Shown here piece by piece: positions 42,613-52,100 of a DNA stretch of 64,000 nucleotides (position 1 is its first letter; every line of letters starts with the position of its first letter). The notes beneath the pieces were generated by a model, which ran no database searches, had not been told where the DNA came from, and saw only the letters and a program-made list of their open reading frames with translations. The DNA is from Berryella intestinalis (lineage in GTDB: Bacteria > Actinomycetota > Coriobacteriia > Coriobacteriales > Eggerthellaceae), in assembly GCF_000814825.1 (NCBI RefSeq), contig NZ_CP009302.1, positions 930,001-994,000 of the forward strand, written 5' to 3'. The position numbers were made by a program, and so were the translations under genes.

Positions 42613-42767
42613 AGGAGCTCCTTCGCTTTCGCCTGCTATTTAAGCAAGAAAGATTATAGGAAAAGTCCCAGTATCCAAAGTGGTCTAACACAACGGATAA
42701 CGGGGACACCTGTGAATCGGCCCCGCTGTAGAATCTGACTACTGGTTGAATTGATGAGAGGGAAAAA

Positions 42768-43103
42768 ATGGAATGCAGAACTCGGTATATCGCAGATTTC
42801 GACATCGCCGGCATGCGTTATTGGGACGGGGCCACCGTCCTTTCGGCATTGAAAGTAGGAGAAGGGCTTTCCCTTGTGGCCGAGTCCGACAATGCAGCGG
42901 ACCCCGATGCGGTGGCCATTTACCGCGATGGAGTTAAACTCGGGTATGTGCCTCGAAGCGAAAACGGTATAGTCTCACAGCTATTGCACTTCGGACACCG
43001 CGACGTGTTGGAATGCCGCATCCTCAAAGTCGATCCCGCAGCGGACACCTGGAAGCAAGTGCGTGTGGGCCTCTACGTGACTGACAAAACCGCGGGGAAA
43101 TAA
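42768..43103 (+). CDS. Stand-alone HIRAN-domain protein
   Basis: A 111-aa protein consisting almost only of a HIRAN domain: FDIAGMRYWDGATVLSALKV, LVAESDNAADPDAVAIYRDG, KLGYVPRSENGIVSQLL. HIRAN domains bind 3' DNA ends, usually fused to helicases or nucleases. The ATG follows GAGGGAAAAA. A -10-like TAGAAT at 42728 lies just after the IS boundary. It is the first gene outside the element; any partner is absent. Confidence 0.8.
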   Translation: MECRTRYIADFDIAGMRYWDGATVLSALKVGEGLSLVAESDNAADPDAVAIYRDGVKLGYVPRSENGIVSQLLHFGHRDVLECRILKVDPAADTWKQVRVGLYVTDKTAGK

Positions 43104-43140
43104 CCGCGCGTCCATCCCCCAGCCGTTATTGGCCACGGCT

Positions 43141-43791
43141 CTACCGCGTAAACACAACGCTTCCCCCGCAGGTGGGGTGGTCGTAAATCACGACGTCGGA
43201 CGCAGTGGTCCGAAAACGCAACAGTTTTATCACGATAAGCACGTCTCCTCCCGCGCACAGGGTCATCAGCATTCCTACGACGGTAACGCCCGGCGTGCTG
43301 GTGACAATGCCGTATGCAAGCGGGATCAGCCCCAGAACCATCAGCGGCATGAGGCCTCCGAGAATGTAGGGCCCTTTCTTAAGAGGGGCTGTGCAGGTGC
43401 AGTACGGCATCAGGCACTTCCAGATGACGCCGAATTCGATGTCGCGGTAATGGTTCTTCGAGAACAGCCCCCATGTAAATCCGTGGATCAGCTCGTGGAC
43501 GACGATCAACGCAATTACCGCGACGAGAACCAGCGGGTCGAACGTGAACTCGAAGCGATTCGGGGACCCTCCCGCCACTGCTGCATACAGCGCAAACGTC
43601 AGCATCGTAAGGGGAACCGCCGCCAGCAAAACTGCCACATTCGCCCCTATAGGACTGATAAGAAGCTCATGTTGTTCATACCCTTCCCTGCTCATCGATT
43701 CGCATACGGTCCGAAAGCGATTGGCCCTACGTTGCTCGGCAGCGGAAAGGCGGCGCGCATCTGGTGCTTGGTTCCTACTGCCTTGGCTCAC
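43141..43791 (-). CDS. DUF3267-like membrane metalloprotease homologue
   Basis: A 216-aa protein with four hydrophobic segments and a HELIHGFTWGLF motif (HExxH-like, zinc-binding) inside a helix, as in DUF3267/site-2-protease-like proteins. The C-terminus is soluble. The start is uncertain: GTG at 43791 or an internal ATG (MSREGYEQHE) near 43690. Its substrate is unknown. Confidence 0.7.
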   Translation of the reverse strand: MSQGSRNQAPDARRLSAAEQRRANRFRTVCESMSREGYEQHELLISPIGANVAVLLAAVPLTMLTFALYAAVAGGSPNRFEFTFDPLVLVAVIALIVVHELIHGFTWGLFSKNHYRDIEFGVIWKCLMPYCTCTAPLKKGPYILGGLMPLMVLGLIPLAYGIVTSTPGVTVVGMLMTLCAGGDVLIVIKLLRFRTTASDVVIYDHPTCGGSVVFTR

Positions 43792-43877
43792 GGCGATATC
43801 CTTTCGAGAGTTAGGGATGAACGAGCGGCACGAACTATTATCTCATAGCCGCCATGAGCGTTTTGCCAGAGGACCCG

Positions 43878-44360
43878 CTACGCCTGTCGATGCGGATTCG
43901 GGGTCTGACGCGCGCACATGATGATACCTATCGCAAGCGATAACCCGACTGCAACGAGCGCCGCCGCATTCGAGCCGAGGCTTATCGCGGGGATTCCCAT
44001 CAACATGCCGCAGATGTATGGAACGAGCCAGACAAGCCAGACGCTCATGCTCAGGCGATGGAATCGCGCGATCGCCTCGGGGTTCTTCCGCAGATACACG
44101 ACCGTGGCCCACACTGCATGAACGAGCATGAGCACGATTGCAAGAGCCCCGGTTGCCGCGTGTATCGGGCTGGCGAAACCGCCGTGCGCCATCTGGGACA
44201 TGAAGGCCGTCCCCGTCGTGTCGAATACGAGGCCCAGATAGAAAAAAGCCAGATGGTTTTTTCTCAGGGAACCGGCGCGCCGTTCGGTGAAAACGCCGAT
44301 CGTGTAGAAAACGAGGGCAAGCGTGATAGCTCCCGATGCGATTGCAAGCATGTTGTTCAT
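43878..44360 (-). CDS. Integral membrane protein, HsmA/TIGR03987-like
   Basis: A 160-aa protein of about five membrane helices: MLAIASGAITLALVFYTIGV, FFYLGLVFDTTGTAFMS, THAATGALAIVLMLVHAVW-like, LSMSVWLVWLVPYICGML and a last helix. It resembles the HsmA/TIGR03987 family. Function is unknown; the TetR gene upstream may control it. Confidence 0.6.
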   Translation of the reverse strand: MNNMLAIASGAITLALVFYTIGVFTERRAGSLRKNHLAFFYLGLVFDTTGTAFMSQMAHGGFASPIHAATGALAIVLMLVHAVWATVVYLRKNPEAIARFHRLSMSVWLVWLVPYICGMLMGIPAISLGSNAAALVAVGLSLAIGIIMCARQTPNPHRQA

Positions 44361-44476
44361 GTAAGTACCGTCCCATCGGTTTACGGGCCGGGTACCTCGC
44401 CTCGGCCCTTCGATGGGTTCATACTAGGATCCGCAACGTGAACAACAAGGGGCTCATGTTCACGAGGCCCGGGCGC

Positions 44477-45106
44477 CTAAACCCGGTAGAGCCCACGCTC
44501 TAGAAGGGCGAGCAGCACCTCGTGTCCTCCACTCCCCTCTCGCAAAGACTCCACCAGGGAACGAGCGGTGAATTCGGCGACCGAAGCGGCGTTTACGCTT
44601 GCCAGCACGCCTTCCCAATCGATTGCGGCGTCATTCTCGAGAACCGCCACGAGGCCCTTTTTCGCATGCTCTATCGCGCTTCCCATGCGAATCCGGGCGG
44701 CTATCAAGTCGGCATGCGGAAGGCTTTCCGCATCTCTGAGCCATTCGCCCCTGAACGTAGCGACGGCCTCTGTGGCGCGGTCGCAGAGCCTCCGGCAGTA
44801 ATCGATGTACGATTCCCCGGTCGTTGTATGGCATAGATCCTTGTAGAGCGCCTGTTCGAAGTAATGCGTGGCGGCGGCTACGACGATATCGCTTTTCGCG
44901 GGGAAGACCTTGTACAGGTAGCCGACCGAAACGTCTGCAGCGCGTGCCACGCCTCGGGCCGATATGGCAGCGAGACCCTGACGACTGCCTATTTCGACGG
45001 CAGCATCAACGATTCTGCGCTTTCGGGCCGCGATGTCGTCGTTCGCGGGGTCGAGGGCGCGACTTCCTGGAGTCTCGCCAACGGAAAAGGTGGGATCTAC
45101 GGCCAT
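44477..45106 (-). CDS. TetR-family regulator
   Basis: A 209-aa protein with an N-terminal TetR HTH: AARKRRIVDAAVEIGSRQGL and ISARGVARAADVSVGYLYKVF. The C-terminal helical domain has an unknown ligand. SD GGGAAG precedes the ATG. It is co-directional with the membrane protein downstream, a likely target. Confidence 0.88.
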   Translation of the reverse strand: MAVDPTFSVGETPGSRALDPANDDIAARKRRIVDAAVEIGSRQGLAAISARGVARAADVSVGYLYKVFPAKSDIVVAAATHYFEQALYKDLCHTTTGESYIDYCRRLCDRATEAVATFRGEWLRDAESLPHADLIAARIRMGSAIEHAKKGLVAVLENDAAIDWEGVLASVNAASVAEFTARSLVESLREGSGGHEVLLALLERGLYRV

Positions 45107-45378
45107 GTGCTATCTTCCCTGCGGTTTGCGGCAGAACGGATCGCTATCCAATAGCTCTCGGCAATTCATTATAGAAACCTTCTCGCTGTTTGCATGTTTC
45201 AAGCCGATGGCAAAAAACCCTATCCCCTGCCCGTCGCGTTTCTCATCGAAGGGCGCCGTTCGAGGAGGCCTCTCCCATCGGGATCAAGCTCGATCCCCGA
45301 TGGAAGGTTTGACAACCCGCAAACGACCTTTCAGACTCTCCTTAACCCGTCGGAGACCCCTTCGCAGGAAGGATGCCC

Positions 45379-46290
45379 ATGCGAACCGCCAGGCTGATCA
45401 TCAACCCTTCTTCAGGACGCGGCGAGGGTGCGTCTGTTTCCGAAGAGGCGCAGCGGCTTCTTCGGTCTTCCTTCGACGTCGTGGAAGCCCACGTCAGCAC
45501 AAGCGCCGATAACGCTATGGCTTTGGCTCGGGATGCGCGTGAAAACAGGTTCGACGCCGTATTCGCTATGGGCGGCGACGGCACCGTAAGCACCGTGGTG
45601 CGCGGGCTTCTAGACGGGGTGGGCGAAAAAGAGGAGATCCCCATTTTGGGGATACTACCTGGAGGAACCGGAAACGGCTTCGCTCGAACGTTGGGCCTGC
45701 CATCTGATGCGGTCGAAACCCTCGAGGCGCTTGACTTCGATACCGCCATTCCGCTCGACGTTTGTTTCGCAAACGGAGTCCCTTTCACTTACACCCTAAC
45801 GGGCGGGTCCCTCCCCGAGGGAATCCGCGAGGTGCCGTCGGAGGACAAGGCCCGGTTCGGTTTCTTGGCATACGTGGCCAGCGAATTGCAGCGAATCGGA
45901 GACGATCGGCATCATCGACTGCGCATTTCGGTCGACGGCGATGCCATGGTGGAAGATATCAATTCATTCGTGGCTCTGTCGGCGAACACGCTTGTTAACC
46001 TGTTCATCTCCAACGCCGACACCGAGATCGATAACGGGCTCATCTATTTGCTCGCGCTCAAAGATGCGTCGCTTGCATCGCTTCTGTCCCTGGTCCCCGA
46101 TGCGGTGACCCAGAGCATCGATGAAAACGACAACGTGATGTTTCTTTGCGGGTCGCATATTCGCGTCGAATGCCTCGATGGAGATATGCGCTGCGGCATG
46201 GATGGCGACGACGGGCCTCTTCTTCCCGTGGATCTAACGGTTCAGCCAGGACGATTGAGGACGTTTCCTCTGCGCAAAGACCTCGCATAA
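45379..46290 (+). CDS. YegS/diacylglycerol kinase-family lipid kinase
   Basis: About 303 aa. The N-terminal nucleotide-binding motif NPSSGRGEGASVSEEAQ and the GGDGTVSTVVRGLL loop are typical, then LPGGTGNGFARTLGLP. These enzymes phosphorylate lipids such as diacylglycerol. AGGAAGG is better spaced from the ATG at 45379 than from the one at 45373. Confidence 0.88.
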   Translation: MRTARLIINPSSGRGEGASVSEEAQRLLRSSFDVVEAHVSTSADNAMALARDARENRFDAVFAMGGDGTVSTVVRGLLDGVGEKEEIPILGILPGGTGNGFARTLGLPSDAVETLEALDFDTAIPLDVCFANGVPFTYTLTGGSLPEGIREVPSEDKARFGFLAYVASELQRIGDDRHHRLRISVDGDAMVEDINSFVALSANTLVNLFISNADTEIDNGLIYLLALKDASLASLLSLVPDAVTQSIDENDNVMFLCGSHIRVECLDGDMRCGMDGDDGPLLPVDLTVQPGRLRTFPLRKDLA

Positions 46291-46309
46291 CGGATGCCTT
46301 TGCCCGCCT

Positions 46310-47014
46310 CTAATCCTCGGCGAGCCGATACCCGACGCGCCATACGGTGGTGAGATAACGCGGCCGCGACGGGTCGTCCTCGATCTTCTCTCTGATCTTG
46401 CGCACGAAAACCGTGATGCTGCTAGGGTCGGCCGCCTCGGCGTCTCCCCAGAGATGCCGGATGATCTGCTCTCGGGTGAACACGTTGCCGGGATCGGACG
46501 CAAGCAGTTCGAGCAGCTCGAATTCACGCACGGAGAGCGCCACCGGTTCGCCCCGAAGGCGCGCCTCGTACTTCCCGGGAAACACCTCCAAGTCGCCCAC
46601 ATGGTAGGAATCGCGGTTCTTGGTTGCGCGCGGATCGGTTCGGGCGGCGGGGGCCCTGCGCCGCAAATGCGCTTTGATGCGCAGGGAAAGCTCTATGGGT
46701 TGAAAGGGTTTCACCAGGTAATCGTCTGCCCCTGCCTTGAATCCGATGCTCTTGTCGACGATATCCCCTTTCGATGACAGGAACAGGACGGGAAGCTCCT
46801 CCCCTTCGGATCGGATGCGCTCGCAGATCTCGAACCCGTTCGTGTCGGGAAGCATGACGTCGAGAATAAGGAAATCGGGCCGCTCGGTGCGCAGCATATC
46901 GAGGCCGTCGACGCCGTTTGCGGCGCAGCAGTACTCGTAACCGTCCCGCGCGGCGATCTGCCCGATGAGAACCTGCAGGCTTTCGTCGTCATCGATAAGC
47001 ATGATCTTCGTCAT
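46310..47014 (-). CDS. OmpR-family response regulator
   Basis: A 234-aa protein. Receiver: MLIDDDESLQVLIGQIAA, phosphoacceptor in RPDFLILDVMLPDT, conserved Lys in DYLVKPFQPIEL. The winged-helix DNA-binding domain ends with SSITVFVRKIREKIEDDPSR. It overlaps the end of the histidine kinase gene by 26 bases and probably controls the neighbouring ttr-like operon. Confidence 0.93.
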   Translation of the reverse strand: MTKIMLIDDDESLQVLIGQIAARDGYEYCCAANGVDGLDMLRTERPDFLILDVMLPDTNGFEICERIRSEGEELPVLFLSSKGDIVDKSIGFKAGADDYLVKPFQPIELSLRIKAHLRRRAPAARTDPRATKNRDSYHVGDLEVFPGKYEARLRGEPVALSVREFELLELLASDPGNVFTREQIIRHLWGDAEAADPSSITVFVRKIREKIEDDPSRPRYLTTVWRVGYRLAED

Positions 47015-48710
47015 GTTCGTCCCCTTCCTGTTTGATCGGTAGCCGAACCGTGAACGTGCTGCCCGAACCGGGTTCGCTTGTCAGGGAAACCGATCCGCCC
47101 AGCATCTCAGAAAGCTCCTTGACCAGGGACAACCCTAAGCCGCTTCCGCCGTAGCGTCTCACTGTCGACATGTTTTCCTGCGAGAACCGCTCGAAGATCA
47201 GATCCCATTTATCCTCGGGAATCCCGATCCCGCTGTCAACGACCTTAAGCGAAACCTGTTCGTCGGCCGCATCGTAGGAGACTCCGACGTGAACCGTTCC
47301 GCCCTTTCCGGTGAACTTGATCGCATTGCTGACGAGGTTCACGAGGATTCGGCGGGTTTTCTCCCAATCCCCCCTGATAATCGGCACGTCCGAGCCGATG
47401 GAGACGGTGAAGTCTATAGATTTCTTCTCGGCGAGCGGCCTGCTGGATGCCTCGACCATGCCCACCACGTCCCCCAAATCGATCCATTCGAGGTTGAGTT
47501 TCTCGGATCCAACCTGGATGCGCGCGGTTTCAAGCACGTTGTCCACCATCTCGAGCAGTATGCGCCCGTTTTTCCCGATCTCTTCGAGCTGAGTGCGCGC
47601 AAGCGCGTTGCTTGCCGGCACGCTTTCCTCCATCAGGTCGGTGAAGGCGAGGATGGAGGTGAGCGGGGTGCGCAGCTCGTGGCTCACGATGGCCAGAAAG
47701 TCCGATTTGAACCGGTTCTCCCTCTTCAGACGGTCGTTGACGCGCTCTACGTGTTGCCGTTGCCGCTCGAGTTCCTCGTTCGCCGCGGAAAGCTGCGTCG
47801 TGCGGTCCCTCACCTGCGATTCGAGGTTCGAGTACATCGACGACAGACGCTCTGCCATCAGCTCGAACTGTGCGAGCAGATCGTCGATCTCGGTTGAGGA
47901 GTAAACGGGCCGGACGCGTTCGACGGCGGTATCGAGCCCCGTTGCGGACGGTTCGGACGACATCCTGACGAAGGTGCGCCTCAGGTTCGCAAGCGGATTC
48001 GTGACCAGGCGCGTAAGCGCGAAATAGACGATCGCCGCCATGCAGACCATCGTCGCTAGGAAAAACAGCACGCCTCGCAGGATGGCGTCGTGCATATTCG
48101 AGAAGTACCAGTCGGTGGGAACCGTTACGCTCACGGCCCCAGCCACATCGCCGACCTCCCAGCCTTCTTTCGGGTATCCCGTCGGGTCGATCTGTCCTGC
48201 GGGGCGTCCGTGGCATTCCGTGCAGTTCTCCGACACCCTCATAACCGACAGGTAGCGAAACACCGACCGTCCGTCCTGGCTCGAAAAGCCGTACTGCTCG
48301 CTCGTCGTGCCGTCGGCGAAGCGCTCGAGAGCGTCTTTTTCGTACTCGTCCGGGGAATTCCTCAGATTGCGGGGGGAAAGCCGCGTGAAGCGGATCGAGT
48401 AGTCGGAGTCGTCCGAGAAAAACGTCGCCACCTCTTCCCCGGCGAGAGCGCAATGCAGGCCCTTGTAGTCGTACGTTCCGTCTGCCGAGCGGTTGATAAT
48501 GTCTTGGTTTATGGAAACGAATTTCCATACCGCGTTCATCTCCGTAACCAAGATGCGCGATTCCTGCAGCATGACGCCTTCGGTCGCCTGCTTCTGCGTG
48601 TGGTACGTCCATGCGACGTCGACCAGCACCAATGCGAGCAGCACGGTTCCCAGAAGGCCGATGATCTTGGCCTTCAGCCCAATGCTCGCCTTTGTCTCAC
48701 CCTGCGCCAC
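46989..48710 (-). CDS. Heme-sensing (Tll0287-like) membrane histidine kinase
   Basis: A 573-aa protein. Two membrane helices flank an extracytoplasmic domain of DUF3365/Tll0287 type with a covalent c-heme motif NCTECHGRPAG (CxxCH). A HAMP-like segment, a coiled coil (QLSAANEELERQRQHVER), the dimerisation/phosphoacceptor box LAIVSHELRTPLTSILA and an HATPase core with VSNAIKFTGKGG, DSGIGIPED and GGSGLGLSLV follow. The heme suggests it senses redox state or an electron acceptor outside the cell. It is followed by the response regulator and preceded by the ttrA-like gene across a hairpin; GTG start at 48710. Confidence 0.85.
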   Translation of the reverse strand: MAQGETKASIGLKAKIIGLLGTVLLALVLVDVAWTYHTQKQATEGVMLQESRILVTEMNAVWKFVSINQDIINRSADGTYDYKGLHCALAGEEVATFFSDDSDYSIRFTRLSPRNLRNSPDEYEKDALERFADGTTSEQYGFSSQDGRSVFRYLSVMRVSENCTECHGRPAGQIDPTGYPKEGWEVGDVAGAVSVTVPTDWYFSNMHDAILRGVLFFLATMVCMAAIVYFALTRLVTNPLANLRRTFVRMSSEPSATGLDTAVERVRPVYSSTEIDDLLAQFELMAERLSSMYSNLESQVRDRTTQLSAANEELERQRQHVERVNDRLKRENRFKSDFLAIVSHELRTPLTSILAFTDLMEESVPASNALARTQLEEIGKNGRILLEMVDNVLETARIQVGSEKLNLEWIDLGDVVGMVEASSRPLAEKKSIDFTVSIGSDVPIIRGDWEKTRRILVNLVSNAIKFTGKGGTVHVGVSYDAADEQVSLKVVDSGIGIPEDKWDLIFERFSQENMSTVRRYGGSGLGLSLVKELSEMLGGSVSLTSEPGSGSTFTVRLPIKQEGDEHDEDHAYR

Positions 48711-48824
48711 GCGAACCCCCGATCCCCTTGAGCGTTTGCGCCGTCTTCGGCGGATCGACCCTTCCCTTTTGAAACTCGGATGTTTCGAGTCGAAAATCCC
48801 TCGGATCGAGGATACCCGAATATG

Positions 48825-48857
48825 CGGAGGGCGAGCGGGAGATCCGCTCGCCCTCCG
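48825..48857. terminator. Hairpin between the ttrA-like gene and the kinase gene
   Basis: A perfect 14-bp stem (CGGAGGGCGAGCGG and its complement) with a 5-base loop immediately after the ttrA stop codon. There is no long T-run on the minus strand, so it may act as a transcript-processing or partial terminator separating respiratory genes from the sensor pair. Confidence 0.6.
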
Positions 48858-48863
48858 GCCTAA

Positions 48864-51800
48864 CTATGCTTTTCTGACCTCCACCCACAAATCGAGCTGG
48901 GCGGCGCCGCCTCCTATGCGGTCCATGAGCCCTCCTCCGCCTTCGACCACGTCGTCGGGCAGAAGGGCGTTGTGCCTGAACCCTCGGTTGCGGCCCCCCG
49001 CAAGGCCCGTCTCCTGATGCCCCGGGATCTCGCCGTCTCTCACCCGCGATTCGGCCAGGTAATCGGGCGCCGCATCGTAGGTGACGCCGTCCACGACGAT
49101 CGGGTAGGCGCGCGACCCCCGGTGGCCGAACGAGTACGCGCTGCCCACCACACCGGGCCGTATGCCCTCGGTCACCTTCACATGCCCCTGGGCCGAACCC
49201 GCCGAGCTCTCGATTTCGACGGCGTCCCCGTTCTCGAGCCCTCGGGCGCGGGCGTCGCTTGGCGACATCCAAACGAAGTTCTCCGTCTCCACCTCGCGCA
49301 ACCACGACGAGGGCATCAGGCGGTACGTACCGTTCGCACGCGCCTTCCAGGTGATCATGGCAAGCGGGTACTCCCCGGGCTTTTCCACCTCGGTTCCGTC
49401 CGCATACGTGATCGGCGTGGTATGCGCGAGCCCGTCATGGTTCTTGCCGCTCAGGGCGTCTTTCGTCGCCGCCGTCTTGGGATCGTAGAAAGCGCACAGC
49501 GCCCCGTAGCGGTACTGGAGCCATTCTCCTTCGAAGCCGTCTCCCGCAAGCCGGTCGGCGGGTGCGAAGCGCCCTCCGCGGTTGAGGACGTACACGACCT
49601 TCGGCCACTCTTCGGGCATCACGGCAGCCTTCCATTGATCGATGTCGAACCCATCGCCCAGCGCCCGCCTGCGCACCTTCTCGAAAAGCGCGAGTTCGTC
49701 GGCATCAGCGTCGGGAACGGGCTCGTCCGAGTAGGCGACGTTCGCCACCAGCTTCATCCAGTAGTCGTATTCGCTGTTCAGTGCCGAAGGAGCCGCATCG
49801 GAGCCGTTCTTTCCCTTCAGGATGGCCCCCTCGCCCACGCCCGGCTTGCCCATCCGCTTCAGAAGCTCGATGTACACGGCTTCGGTGGGACGGGGTCCCT
49901 CGAAGATGCGCGTGGTCGGCTGGCCCAGCGGAAGCAGCTTGAACGGCTGGGTGGGGTAGATCCCCTCCTGCGTGAACCGCTCGAGAAACGTCCGGTCCGG
50001 CAGGATGAAGTCGGCGTAGCGCGCGGTGTCCCCGATTTCGACGTCGAACGCGACGATGAGCTTGATCTTGTCGGTGTCGGTCAGCACGTCGGCCATGCGG
50101 TCTCCGCCCGGGGCCGAATCCACGAGGGAGTAGCGATGCATGAACAGCGCGCCCAGATGGTCGTAGATGTAGCCGGCCCTCAGCGTCGGCACCACTTCCT
50201 GTATCAGGTTCGTGGACATGGAAAGCCACAGCCGTTTGGCAGGATAGCCGTCCTGCTCGAAATACGAGGTCTTCTCGTAGGCGACGTTGTGGCGGGATAC
50301 CGCGATGCCCCATGGCTTGTACCCTCCGGGAACCGTGGCCAGGTCGTAGCGCCCGTTGCCGGTTTCGTACTTCGCCCCCGAAGCGAGGTTTCCGCCCTTC
50401 CAGTCGTTGTTGCCGATGAGGAAGTTCAGGTAGTTTATGGCCCGCACGGCATCGTAGCCGTTGGTGTGCATGCAGGGTCCGCGGTACGAGGTGATGGCCG
50501 CCCGCTTGCCGTGCGAAGTGAACTCGCGCGCCACTTCTTCGATAATCGACACGTCGATGCCGCTCTGCTCGGCGTAATAGTCGAGGGAATGCTCGTTTAT
50601 CCGCTCTTTAAGCAGAGAAAACACGCTTCTCACCCGTATGGTCTTCCCGTCGGCCTCGATTTCGGCATCGACCTCCAGATCTGCGGCGCCGACGGTTTCG
50701 TCCGCTGAAACGAGCTCGCCGTCGACGAGCACGAAACGGGTATCGTCGGGGGTGCCGTCTGCGGACCGGCTGAGGAGCTTGGCGGTTACCACGGGGCGGT
50801 TCGGCATGTCGACGGCTACCAGGTGCGTCGCATCCGACCAGGTGGGCTCGCCGATGCTGTCAGCCGCGCGCTTTCCCGGGGCGGTCAGGTATCGCTCGTC
50901 GTAGCGCTTGTTCGCCAAGATCCACGACGCCATGGCGAACGCGAGCTCCGTATCCTTTCCGGGAACGACGGGAAGCCACAGGTCGGCTTTCGCCCCGCTT
51001 CTCCCCTGCCGCGGGTCGACCACGAACAGCTTCATCCCGCGAGCGCGCGCGACTGAAAGGCGCGGGGCGAACCAGGTGGGCCCCTTGTTCGCCGTCATGG
51101 GTTCGGTTCCCCAGATGATCAGGCATTCGCAGTGGTCGATTTCAGGGTACATGCGGTTGAAACCGGTGGTCGGGTGCGTGCGGGCGTTGCTGACGGCGCC
51201 CGTGAACCCGCATACGCCGCCGTGCCCGTAGGTGTTAACGGTGCCCAGGCCCTTCTGGACGAATCGGCTGCTGATGAACCCGCGGTCGCTTCCGAACGAG
51301 CACAGCAGGTTCGATTTGGGTCCCAAGTCGGGGTGATCGACATCGATGAGCGTGTCGCGCCATTTGTCGTCGAACTCCTTTTTGGACATCGCGCCCGATT
51401 TCACCAGCGCGACGTCGGCATCGACCTTCTCTTTGGGGGCATAGGCCCACCACGAGGAGATGCCCGGCGTTCCCAAGGCGTCCGACCCGTTGATGATCTC
51501 GTTGAGGGCCGTATCCCACGATACGCTTTCCCACCGGTCCTCGCCGCGCTTGCCGACGCGCCGCAAGGGTTCGGTGACCCTCAGGGCGTTGTGGGCAATC
51601 TGAACGCCCGCCTGGCCTTTGAGGCAGGTGACGCCGCCGCTCGCAGAGCGGCCCTTCGTTTTGAAGGACCCGTCCGGGACCAACGCGTCGCGGGGAGAAG
51701 TGCCGTAGGGCATCGGGGCATAGGGCTGCGTGTTCAGCGGGGAATACGGATTGCCCGATATCTTGCGCACCAGCGCTGTCGCTCCCTGCGCGTCTTCGGC

Positions 51801-52100
51801 CGCGTCGCAGATGCGCACCTTGATGGGGCACGAGGTGTTGCAGCCGTTGCACATCGACAGGATCACGTCCTCGGCCGTGTAGGAATCGGTCGAGTCCCCA
51901 CGTCCGTGCGCGTCGTCGGTGTAAGGGTCGTTGCCGGCTATGTGCGATGCGATCCCCGCGCCCACGGCAACCGCACCGAGGGCCACAGCGCAACCCGCTC
52001 CGACAACCGCCCGTCGCGAGGGGGTTCCGAAGCGGTCCCTTTCCGTCGCCTCGGCATTCTCCAGCTCGTTGTCTTTTACGTTCACTTCGTCTCGTTTCAT
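48864..52100 (-). CDS. ttrA: Tat-exported molybdopterin oxidoreductase, TtrA-like
   Basis: A 1078-aa catalytic subunit. Tat signal TPSRRAVVGAGCAVALGA; [4Fe-4S] ligands in SMCNGCNTSCPIKVRI plus the later Cys in GGVTCLKGQAGV; ISGNPYSPLN; molybdenum-ligand region GHGGVCGFTGAVSNAR with a Cys. The size, TtrA-type NPYSPLN motif and B-C-A gene order favour tetrathionate reductase; thiosulfate, polysulfide or arsenate reductases of the same family cannot be excluded. The ATG at 52100 overlaps the ttrC stop (ATGA). The very long frame to 52865 is not real. Confidence 0.75.
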   Translation of the reverse strand: MKRDEVNVKDNELENAEATERDRFGTPSRRAVVGAGCAVALGAVAVGAGIASHIAGNDPYTDDAHGRGDSTDSYTAEDVILSMCNGCNTSCPIKVRICDAAEDAQGATALVRKISGNPYSPLNTQPYAPMPYGTSPRDALVPDGSFKTKGRSASGGVTCLKGQAGVQIAHNALRVTEPLRRVGKRGEDRWESVSWDTALNEIINGSDALGTPGISSWWAYAPKEKVDADVALVKSGAMSKKEFDDKWRDTLIDVDHPDLGPKSNLLCSFGSDRGFISSRFVQKGLGTVNTYGHGGVCGFTGAVSNARTHPTTGFNRMYPEIDHCECLIIWGTEPMTANKGPTWFAPRLSVARARGMKLFVVDPRQGRSGAKADLWLPVVPGKDTELAFAMASWILANKRYDERYLTAPGKRAADSIGEPTWSDATHLVAVDMPNRPVVTAKLLSRSADGTPDDTRFVLVDGELVSADETVGAADLEVDAEIEADGKTIRVRSVFSLLKERINEHSLDYYAEQSGIDVSIIEEVAREFTSHGKRAAITSYRGPCMHTNGYDAVRAINYLNFLIGNNDWKGGNLASGAKYETGNGRYDLATVPGGYKPWGIAVSRHNVAYEKTSYFEQDGYPAKRLWLSMSTNLIQEVVPTLRAGYIYDHLGALFMHRYSLVDSAPGGDRMADVLTDTDKIKLIVAFDVEIGDTARYADFILPDRTFLERFTQEGIYPTQPFKLLPLGQPTTRIFEGPRPTEAVYIELLKRMGKPGVGEGAILKGKNGSDAAPSALNSEYDYWMKLVANVAYSDEPVPDADADELALFEKVRRRALGDGFDIDQWKAAVMPEEWPKVVYVLNRGGRFAPADRLAGDGFEGEWLQYRYGALCAFYDPKTAATKDALSGKNHDGLAHTTPITYADGTEVEKPGEYPLAMITWKARANGTYRLMPSSWLREVETENFVWMSPSDARARGLENGDAVEIESSAGSAQGHVKVTEGIRPGVVGSAYSFGHRGSRAYPIVVDGVTYDAAPDYLAESRVRDGEIPGHQETGLAGGRNRGFRHNALLPDDVVEGGGGLMDRIGGGAAQLDLWVEVRKA

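Larger units (their letters stand above)
40865..42695. mobile_element. IS1595-family element with lnu-like passenger, copy 2 (inverted)
   Basis: The same 1831-bp element as at 16985-18815 in opposite orientation, with identical ends and identical predicted proteins. The flanking octamers are GTCCTAAT and GATAACGG, which are not a duplication, unlike copy 1. The mismatch suggests an adjacent deletion, recombination with another copy, or an inversion after insertion. The right flank is a half of the TGTCC-type palindrome. Confidence 0.88.

Noticed and set aside
16985-42695. A composite transposon made by the two IS1595 copies
   Set aside because: Only copy 1 has a target duplication, the copies are inverted, and the enclosed conjugation genes belong with the mobilisation genes outside.
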